Source: Blattamonas nauphoetae (Eukaryota > Preaxostyla > Oxymonadida). Taken from it: a stretch of 64,000 nt of DNA. The stretch covers positions 1 to 64,000 of the forward strand of contig JARBJD010000226.1 in the NCBI GenBank assembly GCA_033064195.1, read 5' to 3'. Shown in pieces: positions 18,644-30,025 of this stretch (its first letter is position 1; each line of letters opens with the position of its first letter). The notes under the pieces were generated by a model, which searched no databases, was not told the origin of the DNA, and saw only the letters and a list, made by a program, of their open reading frames with translations. The translations under genes and the position numbers were made by a program.

Positions 18644-19838
18644 ATCCCGTCCCTCCTTTCCTTTTTTCCGAATAATGTGGATCTATCTGTTACACCCTGA
18701 TGTGCTTGAACGATAGATAAGGTTACAACCTTATTGCGTTTCCCTCCTTCACATCGCATGTGTCAACCATCCACCCACCTTAACTCCCGACCTCATCACA
18801 TTCAGGGCTTCGAGCACGAGCGGCTATCTCTCTAAAAGGGAGATCCTTCCATAATCCTCTGGTCAGCTTTCCTATCATTTCGTGCCCTTCCTCACTCATC
18901 ATATCCCTTTCATGATGTCCTTCGTTGACTCAGTGTTCTCTGGAAATGAATCGTCTTTCGATTGTTTTCTCATCCACCACACTCCCTCCTCCATCACTCC
19001 CCTTTTCATCCCATTTCTCCCCTCGCTCGGGAGGGTTCATTTCTATCCTCATCTCCACTAAGGGCGAAGATCACTCCTTGACCTCTCCCACTTGACGCTA
19101 TCAATATGGCTCATCGAAGAATTGGGCATGCTTCCTCCTCTTCAACAAATGGGAATTCGCGATGTGATTCGATTGGCATGAGCCGTGTGTCGAGTCTTCG
19201 TGAGATCGCGATGTTGATGCTTCTCGAGTCAGTGCTTCTTCGCTACATCTTGTTCAATTAATGTCAGCGTGTATCCCTTCCCATTATCCAACTCCTCATA
19301 GTAAGACAATGCAACCTTCCCTTTCGTTGGGGCCAACAGGACACTCCCCTCAATCTCAGAAAGAATTGAGCCAATGGTGGAATCGTGAACGAGACAGGAC
19401 AGTCGACATCGATCGACAGTGTCCTCTCATGCAAACTCTTCACTTCTTTCACATCCCATGTCTTTTCCTTTCGACTTATTCCAGTTCTGATCCCCAACAG
19501 TCCCAAATCCTTTGATACTCTCCATTCTCTCCCATACGACGATCCATCTTGGAGCGAGATAATAGCTTCTCCATCTTCACAGTCTGTTCCTTCAAAATGA
19601 ACAGTCGCTTCTATGCTACTTTCCTCCACTGAGCCCGAGGTTTAGTCTGTCCCCTTGTCAATCTTCAACACTGTGTATGTTGGCCCAAAACTGTGCAGAT
19701 GTTGAATAAGAGTCGGAGTGAATGAGTGTGGATATTTCCTGATTCAGTCTCTTCCTCTGTGCATGTTTTAATCTCTTTGCTGGGCTGGCGATGACCTTTG
19801 CCGACGCAACCACGAGAGTGGTTGCACGTGCCGAGAGC
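18644..19838. other. Host DNA without a confident gene
   Basis: Pyrimidine-rich host sequence. It has a 51-codon plus-strand frame (19106-19261) and a 121-codon minus-strand frame (19264-19629), neither of which I recognise. The minus-strand frame (VHFEGTDCEDGEAIISLQDG) has a beta-strand character and might be an exon of a surface protein. Confidence 0.3.
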
Positions 19839-19847
19839 GGTTGTGAT

Positions 19848-20126
19848 GGTAGCGTCTAGAGGCAGACCCCATTTTAGCTAGAGGCAGACCCCCGATTGCT
19901 AGACACAGACCCCCTTTGACTAGGCGCAGACCCCAGATTGCTAGAGGCAGACCCCATTCAAGCTTGGTGCAGACCCCTCCTGTTTTCCGTTATTATTCAC
20001 AAATTTTCCACTGTTTTTTACAAATTTTGATGAAAAATCACTTCTTAAGCCGTTTGCTCATGGTGTTTTCCAATTAGATCCTAATTCACCGAAGTCTTCA
20101 CCAAAACACAAATTCATGGGTTGATC
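19848..20126 (+). repeat. Left terminal inverted repeat of MULE-like element
   Basis: Starts GGTAGCGTCTAGAGGCAGAC. The outer 135 bases hold about six tandem copies of a CTAGAGGCAGACCCC motif, separated by short variable sequence; the inner part is unique. It pairs with 27040-27318. Confidence 0.88.
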
Positions 20127-20245
20127 AATCCATTTTGAACAACACATCTCAGCCACAGAAGCAACGGACGACAACGCATGAGCCAATGACGCACAGGGGA
20201 GTTCCTCCAGTCCACAATCCGAGTGGTCCCAGAATCCAGTCGACA

Positions 20246-22520
20246 TTAAATTGGGTTTCCAGCAACGTGAGGATGGAACTCGTACAGCAGCGAAGATGAG
20301 TTGGACTTTGATGCTCGGAGAGACGCATCAAACACCAAAACTTCACCCATTGTGCTCGACAGATTGAACATCCCATCCCAATCGGTCGATGAGAACGATC
20401 CCCCATTCAGTTTCGACAAAAGAATCGCACTCCCGACACCCGAGCTCGAACATCCCGACAAAACTGTGTTCAACACTGAAACACGAGCTGTGTTGCTCGC
20501 ATCAGCACGCAGAACACTTCCATGACCCTCCAACACAACAATCGACGAGAAGCGGCAATTCGACATCGAAACTGAACAGCTCGTCGAAATCAGAGCAACA
20601 GACGAGAGAGACGCTGACGAGACATTCGTCGATTCCAGTGTCACTTGGTGAGCTGAAATACAAATCAGTTGGAACGAGAAAGGATATTCGCCTTTAGGAG
20701 AGAAGGAGCAGGACGTGACTTGGAGTGACCCTCCAGTGACGGCGAATAATTTATCAGATGTGATGGACTGTGGGAGAAGGAAGCAGAGTGAAGATATTGT
20801 GACGACCACATCAGGCAATGATTCAGCAACAGCAAACGAGCAACCTGATTCGATTGTCACAGTCGAGTTAGAATTCACACCACACAACGTTTTCATCAAC
20901 GAAAATGAGACTGATTCCGAGAGAACGATGGACGTCTGCACTTGAACTGTTGTGCTCTCAGCTGAAGCAAGACGAGCGATTGCATTCCGAAGCGTCGGAC
21001 ACCAAACAGCGAAGAAACCACAGTGCGGCGATGAGATCCCAACTGCGTCGAGACCAACAATCCAGAACATCGTCGGGAGTTGATCCTTAAAACCTAGCAT
21101 CGCCTTCAGTTAAGATCGAACCCAGATTCGCTCCTTCAATCCACAAGAAACACGGCGCGGTCTCGTCAGTGTTTGAAGTGGAGAGAGATGCAGACGAGGT
21201 CGCCGAAAAGTGAAGATTCGTCAAGTTGAATTCAGGGGAGGCACGAGGAGAACTTTTCGATCCAAATTGCACAAAAATCCCATCAAACTTTCCATTCGAC
21301 GACGAGACATCAATCAGACGAACATCATTCAAGTCCAACTTCATTCCAGACACCATTTCGGACACAACCACACTTCCCGAACCATCCGAACGAACAATCG
21401 ATTCAAATGCAACATCATCCATCTTCAGGGTCGATCCAGTGTGATGGATCAGAGCGTGCGACGAGAGAGAGAAATCAACGAACGAGCACGATTTGACGGC
21501 CAGCGATCCTCCAACAACCGAGAACAACGACGAATCGCGTGCTTCTGAAGAGACAGCAGGAACAAGCGAGAGACTGGTCGGGCTGAGCGAGTGGACCGAG
21601 ACAACAAATGATCCGGTCTTTCCAATTCTGATCGTGCCAGTGGTTGACTTCGGTTTCAGTTCGACTGTGGTTTCACTCACTTCCAGCGAACGGCTCAATT
21701 GCGACTGCGTGGAGATGACAAGAATGCGAGGGGAATCTTTCAGATGAGACCACGCCTCATCAATCGAAGAGCAGTGAAATCCCGACTGTCCACATCCTTT
21801 TGCGTCTTTCCCATCTCCAGTCGTGATCGTGGCAGCTTTGAAGTCAATCAGATAGAAGAGCAGAGAGATCGATCTGAACGTGCTCCCTTCGGCTTCGGCC
21901 AAATCCTCCCCCATCAGCAGCGAATCGTTCGCATGTGATGCGAGAGAGGCGGTCGTTGATGCCCAATTGTCTGGATCCAGCAACGTTCCCAAAGAGTGGG
22001 CTTTAACAAACACCAACTTTCCTTGGTGACAACTGCCACAGCTGCACGATGTGAACGAGCAGGACGAGAGTGAGATTGAGCCAGACGATGTCGAGAAGAA
22101 CACTCCTCCGTCGCCCACACTTGTCACCCCAGCGAAGGTCGACGAGGAGACAGAAATGGAGGAAGCGTCTAAGAGGCGAGCAAAGGCTCCATTTCCAGAC
22201 TCTCCTTTTTGAGTGATGCCTTGCACTGTCAGGCTCGTCAATGAGGCTGAGCAGGCCCGCTCAGAGCAATGAAGCTCTTTCCACTGATCGAGAACTGTCT
22301 GAGGGTCACATTCTTCATTGTCAGCTCCTGAGCAATCCAACGTAAAGAAATGCCACACGAGCTGGGCTGATCCAGAAACTGTCTGGGCCGGAGATGTGGT
22401 TGATTGAATCGAAGTGGTCATCCAAGACACGACGATTGGAAATTCCACGGTCTGAATGAACGAAGAGAGACGACTGGTGAATCCTTTCGTTCCACTGCCT
22501 GTTTGGGGAGCTGTCCTCAA
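20246..22520 (-). pseudogene. Beta-helix (pectin-lyase-like) surface protein, frameshifted
   Basis: Two overlapping frames of 477 and 284 residues make one degenerate gene. The protein is Ser/Thr/Val rich with short repeated strands such as SISLSSCSFTSCSCGS and GSLAVKSCSFVDFS, the signature of right-handed parallel beta-helix proteins. It contains two copies of a longer module that begins with a Cys-Gly segment (GCGQSGFHCSSIDEAW and PHCGFFAVWCPTLRNAI). The frame changes near 21090-21100. No start codon, signal peptide or membrane anchor is present: the 3' end stops near the left inverted repeat and the 5' end runs into the neighbouring gene. It is therefore a truncated copy carried by the element. 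Such proteins form large surface families in oxymonads. Confidence 0.65.
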
Positions 22521-23985
22521 AAGAACCCGTATTCTGTCGCAGCCACTGACGGCAGAGCTGCTGGGGCGGGGTAGTAGTCGATTCCTAAATCGGCGAGTCT
22601 TGCGTCAATCTTTGCACTGCTGACCCCAGTTGGGTACTGTGGGATGTTGTCTTCGAAGAGCAGATCGTACGCTGAAAATGCACAGTCAGCCTTTTCACAA
22701 CAATCCCAAACAAACCGATCCAGCGTCCATGCACCAACATGGTCATTTCGTTTTCGGGGAACACAGTCAGTGGAGGCTGGTGGAACAACTCGTCTTCCTT
22801 CGCCGGCTGCGATTTGGAGGCCAGGCTTTTCTGGATCTCCTTCCGACGGGCGATATAGGCGTGGATGGGACGCTCCTTGTTCGCGAGGGAGACAAGGTTG
22901 GCGAATTCGACTCGGAGCAGCTTCATCATCCGATCCAGCGCTTCGAATTTGACGGTCTTCCACATGTACTCCTTGTCCAGCTGCCTGAAGCCCTTCCCAT
23001 GCAGTCCAACCAGCCAGTATTGGTTCCTGACCCTGTCTGGGCCGTAAACAGAAAGGTTGTCTTTGTTGTGGTTACGAGGGACGCTTACACTGTTGACATG
23101 GTCCGAGTGTCGTTGATGGACGCGCAGAGGCGAAGAACGAGCTGATACAAGCGAGTGGAGAGTTCGTAGAATGGCCCGTTGGAGAAGAGGGTGGCTGAGA
23201 CGATGAGCGAGCTGATGAGCGAGGGGATGGAGAAGAGCGGGACACTCGGCTTCGACTTGGCTGAGATGATCACAGAAATGACGTCGCGAGTGAAGATGTC
23301 GGCCAGACGCTGAGAAAGAATGAAGCAGGAAGAAAGGAACACACCTCCTTCGTCAGGAACGTGGCAGTGGGGATGATGTCGAGGATGAGCTGCCTCCATC
23401 CGCACGTGGTGCAGTCGTTGAGAAGGTTGTTCCGCTCGCGAGTGTTGATTGGCGTGTCCAGAAAGCCACTGCGGATCATTTCAGTCACAATCACGAAGAT
23501 TACCATGATGCTTCAGAGTTGGACAGTGGCGGCAGTGTCTCGGAGCGATGTCTTCTCCCGGTGCTTGCGAAGACGCTTGTAGCACATGACTTGGAGGAGG
23601 GGATTGGCATCGTACCTGGAAAGGAGAGCAATGAGATGAAAAAAATGAGATGAACAAAGAGGGAGAACACACTCGCTGATCATGATGCTGAGGTAGCGAG
23701 CCCGCTGGAACTGAGACTCAGCTGGCAGATTGTTGATTGCTTCGAACCGCTTGAGGAGTTTGGTCATTTGACCAGCGAAGTTGTGGGCGACTTCGCAGAA
23801 AGGAGAAGCCTGAGAAAGAGAGAACAGGAAAGAGAGGACAAATAAGATACAACACAGAGAGTCGAGTTCAGAAGCGCACAGTCTTCCTGAAACAGGACAG
23901 TTCTGAGATTCCTGATCAGTGTCTTTCCGATCGAGTTGAGTGTCTTGTCTTGCGATTGTTCGTGGGTCTTCCCGACTGTGGACAT
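22517..23985 (-). CDS. Unidentified intron-containing gene inside MULE-like element
   Basis: A chain of in-frame exons on the minus strand: one ending at 23673, then 23615-23345, 23309-22716, and 22671-22517 with a TGA stop. The introns between them are 57, 35 and 44 nt, each with GT...AG ends; two start GTGTGT and one GTTTGT. Joined exons read smoothly through SIMISE/YDANPL, FLTKE/RLADIF and GRWI/AYDLLFEDN, so this part is undamaged. The helical product includes EALDRMMKLLRVEFANLVS and RPIHAYIARRKEIQKSL. It may be the continuation of the DOCK-like gene next to it (the armadillo-like middle of DOCK proteins is helical) or a separate gene. The 5' exons are unresolved. Confidence 0.5.
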
Positions 23986-24129
23986 TGAAACTGGAGTGTT
24001 GGCACCAGAGGGCGACGAGAAGTGACTTTTATGTTCCGATGATGTGTCCAGATTTCATTGCAGTCGTGCACAATCCGAAACGACAAGTGCTCCAAAATGT
24101 TGCAGATAGCCATCTGCCTGGTGTTTTGT

Positions 24130-26711
24130 AGACTTTGGGATTATTGGCTTCGTCAGGAACTTGAGTTGCTTGATGAACGACTTAGCGTTTCGGATTGATT
24201 GGTCTTCGTCTGTGTCTTTCGTTCTTCTTTCTTCGTCGCCAGTTTCTCCTCTTTCAGCGATTCGGGCTTCTCCTTTTTCGTTTCTTCAGTCTGGTGTTTC
24301 AGTCGCTTGAGCATTTGCCCGTGGAGGTGGGGATGAACAACTTTGCCAGCATCGGGAGCAAATGGGTTGATGACCAATTTTGATGCGAAGGGAGAAGCGA
24401 AAGATGTGGTTGTGTTTGGTCCGTACACCCCTCGGAGATCTCGGAGATGGACCTGAGACCCGTGTTGACTGCTGCAACAACAGACATGTTGAGTCGGTTC
24501 GATTGTCGGAGGGGTGACAGCGGGATGAAAGAAAACCCGAGCTTGTGCATCTCGGAGTCCAATAAGTCGAAGAGGATCCGCTGAATCAGCTGGAGAAATT
24601 TGTGGGGCTTCCATTTCTCCTTCGAGAACATGTTCAGTCGCAACGCCAACATAGACTCGGCGATGGAGTGTCTCTCTTTGCGAGGGAGAGTGGCGGGAAG
24701 GAAAGAGAGGTTGGACTGTGACTGCTTCGTCTTGTCACAGGCTGACGACCGTTGAGCAGCGAGGGAGACGATGTTGCAGAGGAGCATGGCGATGAAACGG
24801 GAGGAGGCGGCAGAGGGATTCGTACAGAACGTTTGGAATGAGCGAGTGGTTGTGGGAGGAGACGAGGGAGAGGAGAGTGGGTGATTTCGTGTCTTTGCCT
24901 TCTTCTGGCGAGATGACATCAAGTTGTGGGGAGGTGAAAGGAGTGTCGAGAGAGCGGAGGTGGACGAGGAGCGACTTGTGGATGAGCGTTTTGACTGTTG
25001 AGAGTAGCAGCCCTTCCACCGCTCATGACGGGATTGGCGAAGAAGTGGTCGATGTATTGGTGAAGGACAGGAGCAAGTTCGGAGTTGTTGGTGAACGACG
25101 GCGAGGTTGCGATTTGGAGGGACGAGTCAAACTTGATCGGACTCCACCGCGTTGGACAGCTCAGTGACTTCAATTTGGAACACTTTCTCCACTGTGCTCA
25201 CAAATCGGGAGAAGCAGGGTGTCGGCCACTGCTGGGAAGAAGCGGACCATCTCGTGTGCTTGGTTGTTGGGGAAGAGGGAGTGTATGGCGAGCCAGGAGT
25301 TGACGAGGAGTTGGGGGTGGGCTTGGCTGACGGGATGATTGAGATGAGGTCGGTCAGTGTGGACAGGGCGAGTGTCTTCGCATCTGACACTCCATCTTTC
25401 CAGATCGCGTCGGGAGCGAAATAAGTGCCGTTCCGAGTGGTGAACAAGCTCTGACTGAGATCAATCTGACGCAGCCCCTCGTGGGCTGGTGGGCGAGATA
25501 TCCGTGTTCCAGTCCCTCCTGGAAGCACAGCGAAGGCATCTTCTGGGACAGGTCGATGTGGGACGAAAAGAGGTTGTGGGGGTACACACAATGGCCGATG
25601 AGCTGGAGAGTCACTGGCTCCCCATCCTTCACGTTTTGCATTCCAGATGGTAGAACTTGAAGAGGGGTGGAGTGTGTTTGGGTTGCAGTGGGCTTCGGAG
25701 GGGAAGTATGAAAGGGGAGTTTCACTTTGATCTCGTCACCGAAGGTGTGGCCCTGTTCGTGGTACCTTACACAGCTCTTGTGAACTGTCAGCATTTCATT
25801 GCTTCCAATGCCCTTATTGTTGAAAATGAGAGGAAGACCAGGTGAAGAAAGATTGTCTGTATCTCTGATTTCTGTTTCGATGAGAATAGTTCTCGTGGAG
25901 AGATCTGTTTTGAGAGATGTGAAGTCGATGCTTTGTGGGTATAGAAACCGGATGTGAGTGGCTGATAGGGAAGGACTGTGAGGACTGTGGAGAAATGGAG
26001 TGAGGACACGATGCGTATCCGATTGATGATGCGCAACAACCGTATTCTGATTGTTGGATGTTGGAAGAACTGGAGCTGTGCTATACTTAGTCTTGCTTGA
26101 AATATGTCCGCCTACTGGAGATTTAGAAGGAGTGTTGAGCGGACGGGTTGATATTGAGTATGCATCCGCAGCGATGGGAGGTGGTCGAGAAGGTTTGGTT
26201 GGTGGTGGGCGATTTGGCACAGGTTAGCATTGTGAAACACAAAGTTCTGATGGTACGTTGCTTTGATAGTCATGTTGAATTTGACAACATCGCGACGAGA
26301 CTCATCAAAAGCCGACTGGGTGTCAGGTCGGGATTTTCGATCGGTTTCAGATTCAGAGCCTTCAATTGGTCAAAGAAGCTATCATCATCGAGTTTATCAT
26401 CCATATTCCGCAAGTTTTGAATTTGAAAGGTAAATTCTTCTTCGAATAGTTCTTTCCTTGAGGACAGAAGCGAGTTTCAGTCTGGTACTTGTCTGATTCC
26501 ACATCTCGATAATCGAATGGCAGTGTTGGCGTTCCAACTTGCGATAATGTGCCTCCATCGAATAGAGTCTCTGTTCCAGGTGACCCTGTCGATACTCGTC
26601 TCTTTCTTCCACTAGTTGAAGCTGAGCGTAGATCCAAAGGGTTCCCTTCAGAATTATCGAACGACTAAAGTGGAGTGGTCCAATACCCAAAGAATTGCCA
26701 GGTGTCTGCAA
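24130..26711 (-). pseudogene. DOCK-family gene, DHR-1/C2 region
   Basis: On the minus strand the frame at 25354-26220 carries a segment closely matching the DOCK DHR-1 (C2) domain: IRFLYPQSIDFTSLKTD, then RTILIETEIRD, GLPLIFNNKG, VRYHEQGHTFGDEIKVKLP. In DOCK proteins this domain binds phosphoinositides and recruits the Rac/Cdc42 exchange factor to membranes. The preceding part is Pro/Ser rich, as in DOCK linkers. Coding continues in other frames (25127-25591, 24299-24922) without clear intron borders, so it looks frameshifted or mis-spliced. No catalytic DHR-2 domain was found before the element ends, so this copy could not act as an exchange factor. Confidence 0.62.
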
Positions 26712-27039
26712 AAGATTGTCTTTTTTGAGAAAATGGCCTGGATTGGATCGAATTACTTTCAGGAGGGGTTGGAGGAATAAACAGAGGTTGCAACAAAGCA
26801 GAAAGAGTCAACCTCGATGCTCCATTGTTATTTGACATGAACCAAAGAAGCTAAGTCGGGCACATAGGCAATTCACAGAGAATATGGATCCCCACTCCAG
26901 ATCGATGTCATGTCATACAATAATCTTCACGACGTCGCCACGAAATTTCTGAAGTTCATAGAAACAAGCAACTTTCTCCATGTACAACTACCTTCAAGCC
27001 GTGTTCTCCGATGGGAAGGAAGAAAAGTGGTTTTTGGAC

Positions 27040-27318
27040 GATCAACCCATGAATTTGTGTTTTGATGAAGACTTCGGTGAATTAGGATCCTATTGGAAAA
27101 CACCATGAGCAAACGGCTTAAGAAGTGATTTTTCATCAAAATTTGTAAAAAACAGTGGAAAATTTGTGAATAATAACGGAAAACAGGAGGGGTCTGCACC
27201 AAGCTAGAATGGGGTCTGCCTCTAGCAATCTGGGGTCTGCCTCTAGATATAAGGGGTCTGCCTCTAGATATCAGGGGTCTGCACCTAGCTAAAATGGGGT
27301 CTGCCTCTAGACGCTACC
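27040..27318 (-). repeat. Right terminal inverted repeat of MULE-like element
   Basis: Reverse complement of the left repeat. It differs at a handful of bases, mainly inside the tandem CTAGAGGCAGACCCC motifs, where the spacer sequence varies. Confidence 0.88.
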
Positions 27319-27495
27319 GGTTGTGATGACGATCCGGAAAGAGTTTGGTTTGTTGCGGCTGGGAGGTCTTTACGCCTCTCTCTGGCACCATTTCCTGAAT
27401 TTGGAGGCGACAGTGCTGGACATTGTGTTGTTCTGACTGCGATGGAGGATCGAGTAGCGATTCTGATAGCCTATCTCAAGATATTGGAGTGTTGA

Positions 27496-29860
27496 ATCAT
27501 GAGTCTGTTATCTACAACTCGACCGTTGTTCTGCTCTCTCTTTGAACAGACGAACACCGTGATGGATGTTCCTCAATCGACAACCGTCTCTCGTGACAAC
27601 TCCACACGAATTCTGTGTCGATGAAGAGCCCAGCTGCTTCCTTCTGAGGAGCGGTGATGACTCTGAGGCGACTGACTTTATCACCAATTTACATATTCAT
27701 CCAAGACCTCTGTGCTGAAAGGTGAGGACAGCTACTTGGAGTCGAATGACATCCGACAGATCGGCTTTCTTCAATATCGAAGTGGTCGGCATTTCTGATT
27801 GCCGACCAGATTTGTCCAGTGGAGTGGATGCAGCTGGTGATACAGACCATGGTCCTCGTTCACATTGAGAGGTGCTGCCTCCGTATTCAGCCATCTGACC
27901 CGTGTATGGAATCAAGTCTTGTTCCGATCCAATCTTCCATGACCTGTTCCTGTTAGTTTTGGCACCTCTGCTGAGGTTATGCAACTTGATCCTTCTGAAA
28001 GGGGAATCAAGGTTCTCGGTCTTGTTCTTCCCGTCTTGCTGTTGTCCCTTTCGAGGAGACACTTCCCTTCCTCCCTTTCGCTCATTCTGTGTAACCAATT
28101 GCGATGTGTGAAATGGATTGGAGAACAGTATGCCTCCACTGGACCCGTTGTCAATCGATCCTGCCAGTTCTTTCATTCCCTGCCGTTTCCTTTGGTTTGA
28201 TTAAAATTGATGAAACATTCCCCTGTGTCGTTCGTTCTGACAATGTTCTACCGATCTTTGTCTCTTTCTCATGTCATTTACTCCTCTCCTCTCCATCCCG
28301 TCTCCTATGTCCGTCCCCTCTCCCCTTCTTCCTCTCTCCGCCCTCGATGCTGTTCCTCTCCCTGCCCTCGATGCTGTGATCGCAGTGATGGAGGCCGATG
28401 TGTAATGTAAAGACACAGTGCGGGATGGGCGAGTGGATTTGATGCAGAGGAATGGGCGATGCCTCGCTATCACCTCTTTTCTCGTTCTTCGGTCTTTCTC
28501 TGAATATCGATTCATGATTACCTCAATTAAATCGGAAAGTGAGTCAGCATTGGTGGTTTCTACTCCATGCGAATTGTAGCGCGTGCGTTCTGTCCCCCCC
28601 CGGTGAGCTCGATAATCCAGAGGAAATATCCTTCCTCGAGCGAGTCTTTCCGAATACTTTTCCCACTCCATATATCTTATCTCGTCTTTTTTCTCCGAAT
28701 CTTCCCTCTTTGCTGTCGCTAGGCGTGGGGTGAGCGTTGAATACTCAGTCAGTTGCTCTGGTGAGTGAGGTGCTCCCTAATTTGAGTTTGGTGATTCTGA
28801 CACCTTGAATTTGCTTTCTTGTTGTACTACCAGGAAGACAGACTCGAATAGCGTCCGGAAGAGCGAATGGTTGGTGGTGTCGGACGGGCGCCCTTGAATG
28901 GCGTAGCGTGAATATTCTCATGCTTTGAAATCCCAATATTGTCGAATCGAGTTTGTTGAATGTGGTTTCCTCTTCATTGAATTGATCACCTTGCTTGCTG
29001 AAGGCATTGATAGACTTGCTTCAGAAGTCTTCTAAAAGTTTGCAATAATAACTTTCTGGTTCCTTTAAGTTGATCTCATCCTTCGGTTGGCTATAGAGTT
29101 GATGGAAAATAACGTCTTCCAACGTTTAACTGGGACTGTTGACTGGTTCGAGTTTTGACGTTGTGAAGATTGGCGTAGAGATCTCGATTTGTCGATATCG
29201 ACGCTGATCCGTTGATCCTGTCCTTTGATGGGAGATCTAATCTCCTTGTCGTCGCGAACGTGTACATGAATAGACGATGTTGAGGGCATGCGGCAGCCCT
29301 TCGGTTTTCTGTGAAGAACGCTAAGAAGTGTTATCTGACAGTAATTGCAGCTTTGTCATCGATCCCCTTTTGTATGATAGGATCTTTAGCTTATTGCTTC
29401 GTTTGTTGAGACCAAAAACCCTTGGATTCAACGTTCGTCAGTGCTTTCTAACAATTCCAAATATAGGCAATTTGATGTGGCAGTGCCCTCCTGATGATAA
29501 CACTATGTAATATCTTTTGATCTGGGACGCAGTTTAGCTGTCAAACTGGACTGTGATTGAATTGAAGATTTGACATAAAATGTTGGATAGAGGTCTTAAT
29601 CCTAGTTTATACTGCACCAACGAGACTGTTTTTGGCATTAAGGAAAAATAGTTCTGCGATTCGCGACGACAATGCTTGAAATGTTGTTGAAACGTTTGAT
29701 CTTGACCACCCATACTATCTTTATATCGGGTCGGTCAGACCATCTCACACACAGACTGGGAGACGAGCCCAGTTGTGTTTGGCTTGACCGAAGGGAAAGC
29801 CATCCCACTTCAAAGGCGGCATGCCAAGCCACTTTTCATCCTTTCCACAAAATCGAGTGA
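27496..29860. other. Host DNA without a confident gene
   Basis: About 2.4 kb of mixed sequence. Minus-strand frames at 27697-28176 and 28201-28671 are polar and low-complexity and not recognised. A small imperfect duplication containing CCTCGATGCTGT occurs near 28340-28375. No RNA gene or transposon end was identified. Confidence 0.3.
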
Positions 29861-30025
29861 TTGAATCATGCCTTGTTCATACAAGCAGAGTGTTGGAAAT
29901 GTGGTGCCCAATTTTCGATATAACGTTTTCGTTGGTGTGATTGAGCAGCCAGCCGACGAAGTTGTGGAAGAGTCGACGACATTGTCGGCCGAGCAGTTGA
30001 GAGTGTTAGAGAGTGTGTAGATGAA

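Larger units (their letters stand above)
19848..27318. mobile_element. Pack-MULE-like element carrying host gene sequence
   Basis: A 7,471-bp unit bounded by 279-bp terminal inverted repeats and an exact 9-bp target duplication GGTTGTGAT (19839-19847 and 27319-27327). Long inverted repeats plus a 9-bp duplication are the hallmark of Mutator-like elements. The interior holds host-type, partly intron-containing gene sequence on the minus strand: beta-helix protein, an intron-bearing unknown gene and a DOCK-like DHR-1 gene. No transposase was recognised. The inverted repeats are nearly identical, so insertion is recent. It could instead be a larger cargo-bearing DNA transposon whose transposase I fail to recognise. 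Confidence 0.78.
19791..27495 (+). pseudogene. Host reading frame split by the 7.5-kb insertion
   Basis: The bases left of the big element (19791-19847) and right of it (27328-27495) share one frame when the element and one 9-bp duplication are set aside. The left part reads MTFADATTRVVARAESGCD and the right part continues DDPERVWFVAAGRSLRLSL to a stop at 27495. That gives about 75 open codons, and the frame is open a further 14 codons upstream. No domain is recognised. The evidence for a true gene is modest, but the join supports a single recent insertion. Confidence 0.4.

Noticed and set aside
19106-19261. 51-codon plus-strand ORF (MAHRRIGHASSSS start)
   Set aside because: No homologue or signal is recognised and nearby sequence gives no intron or promoter support.
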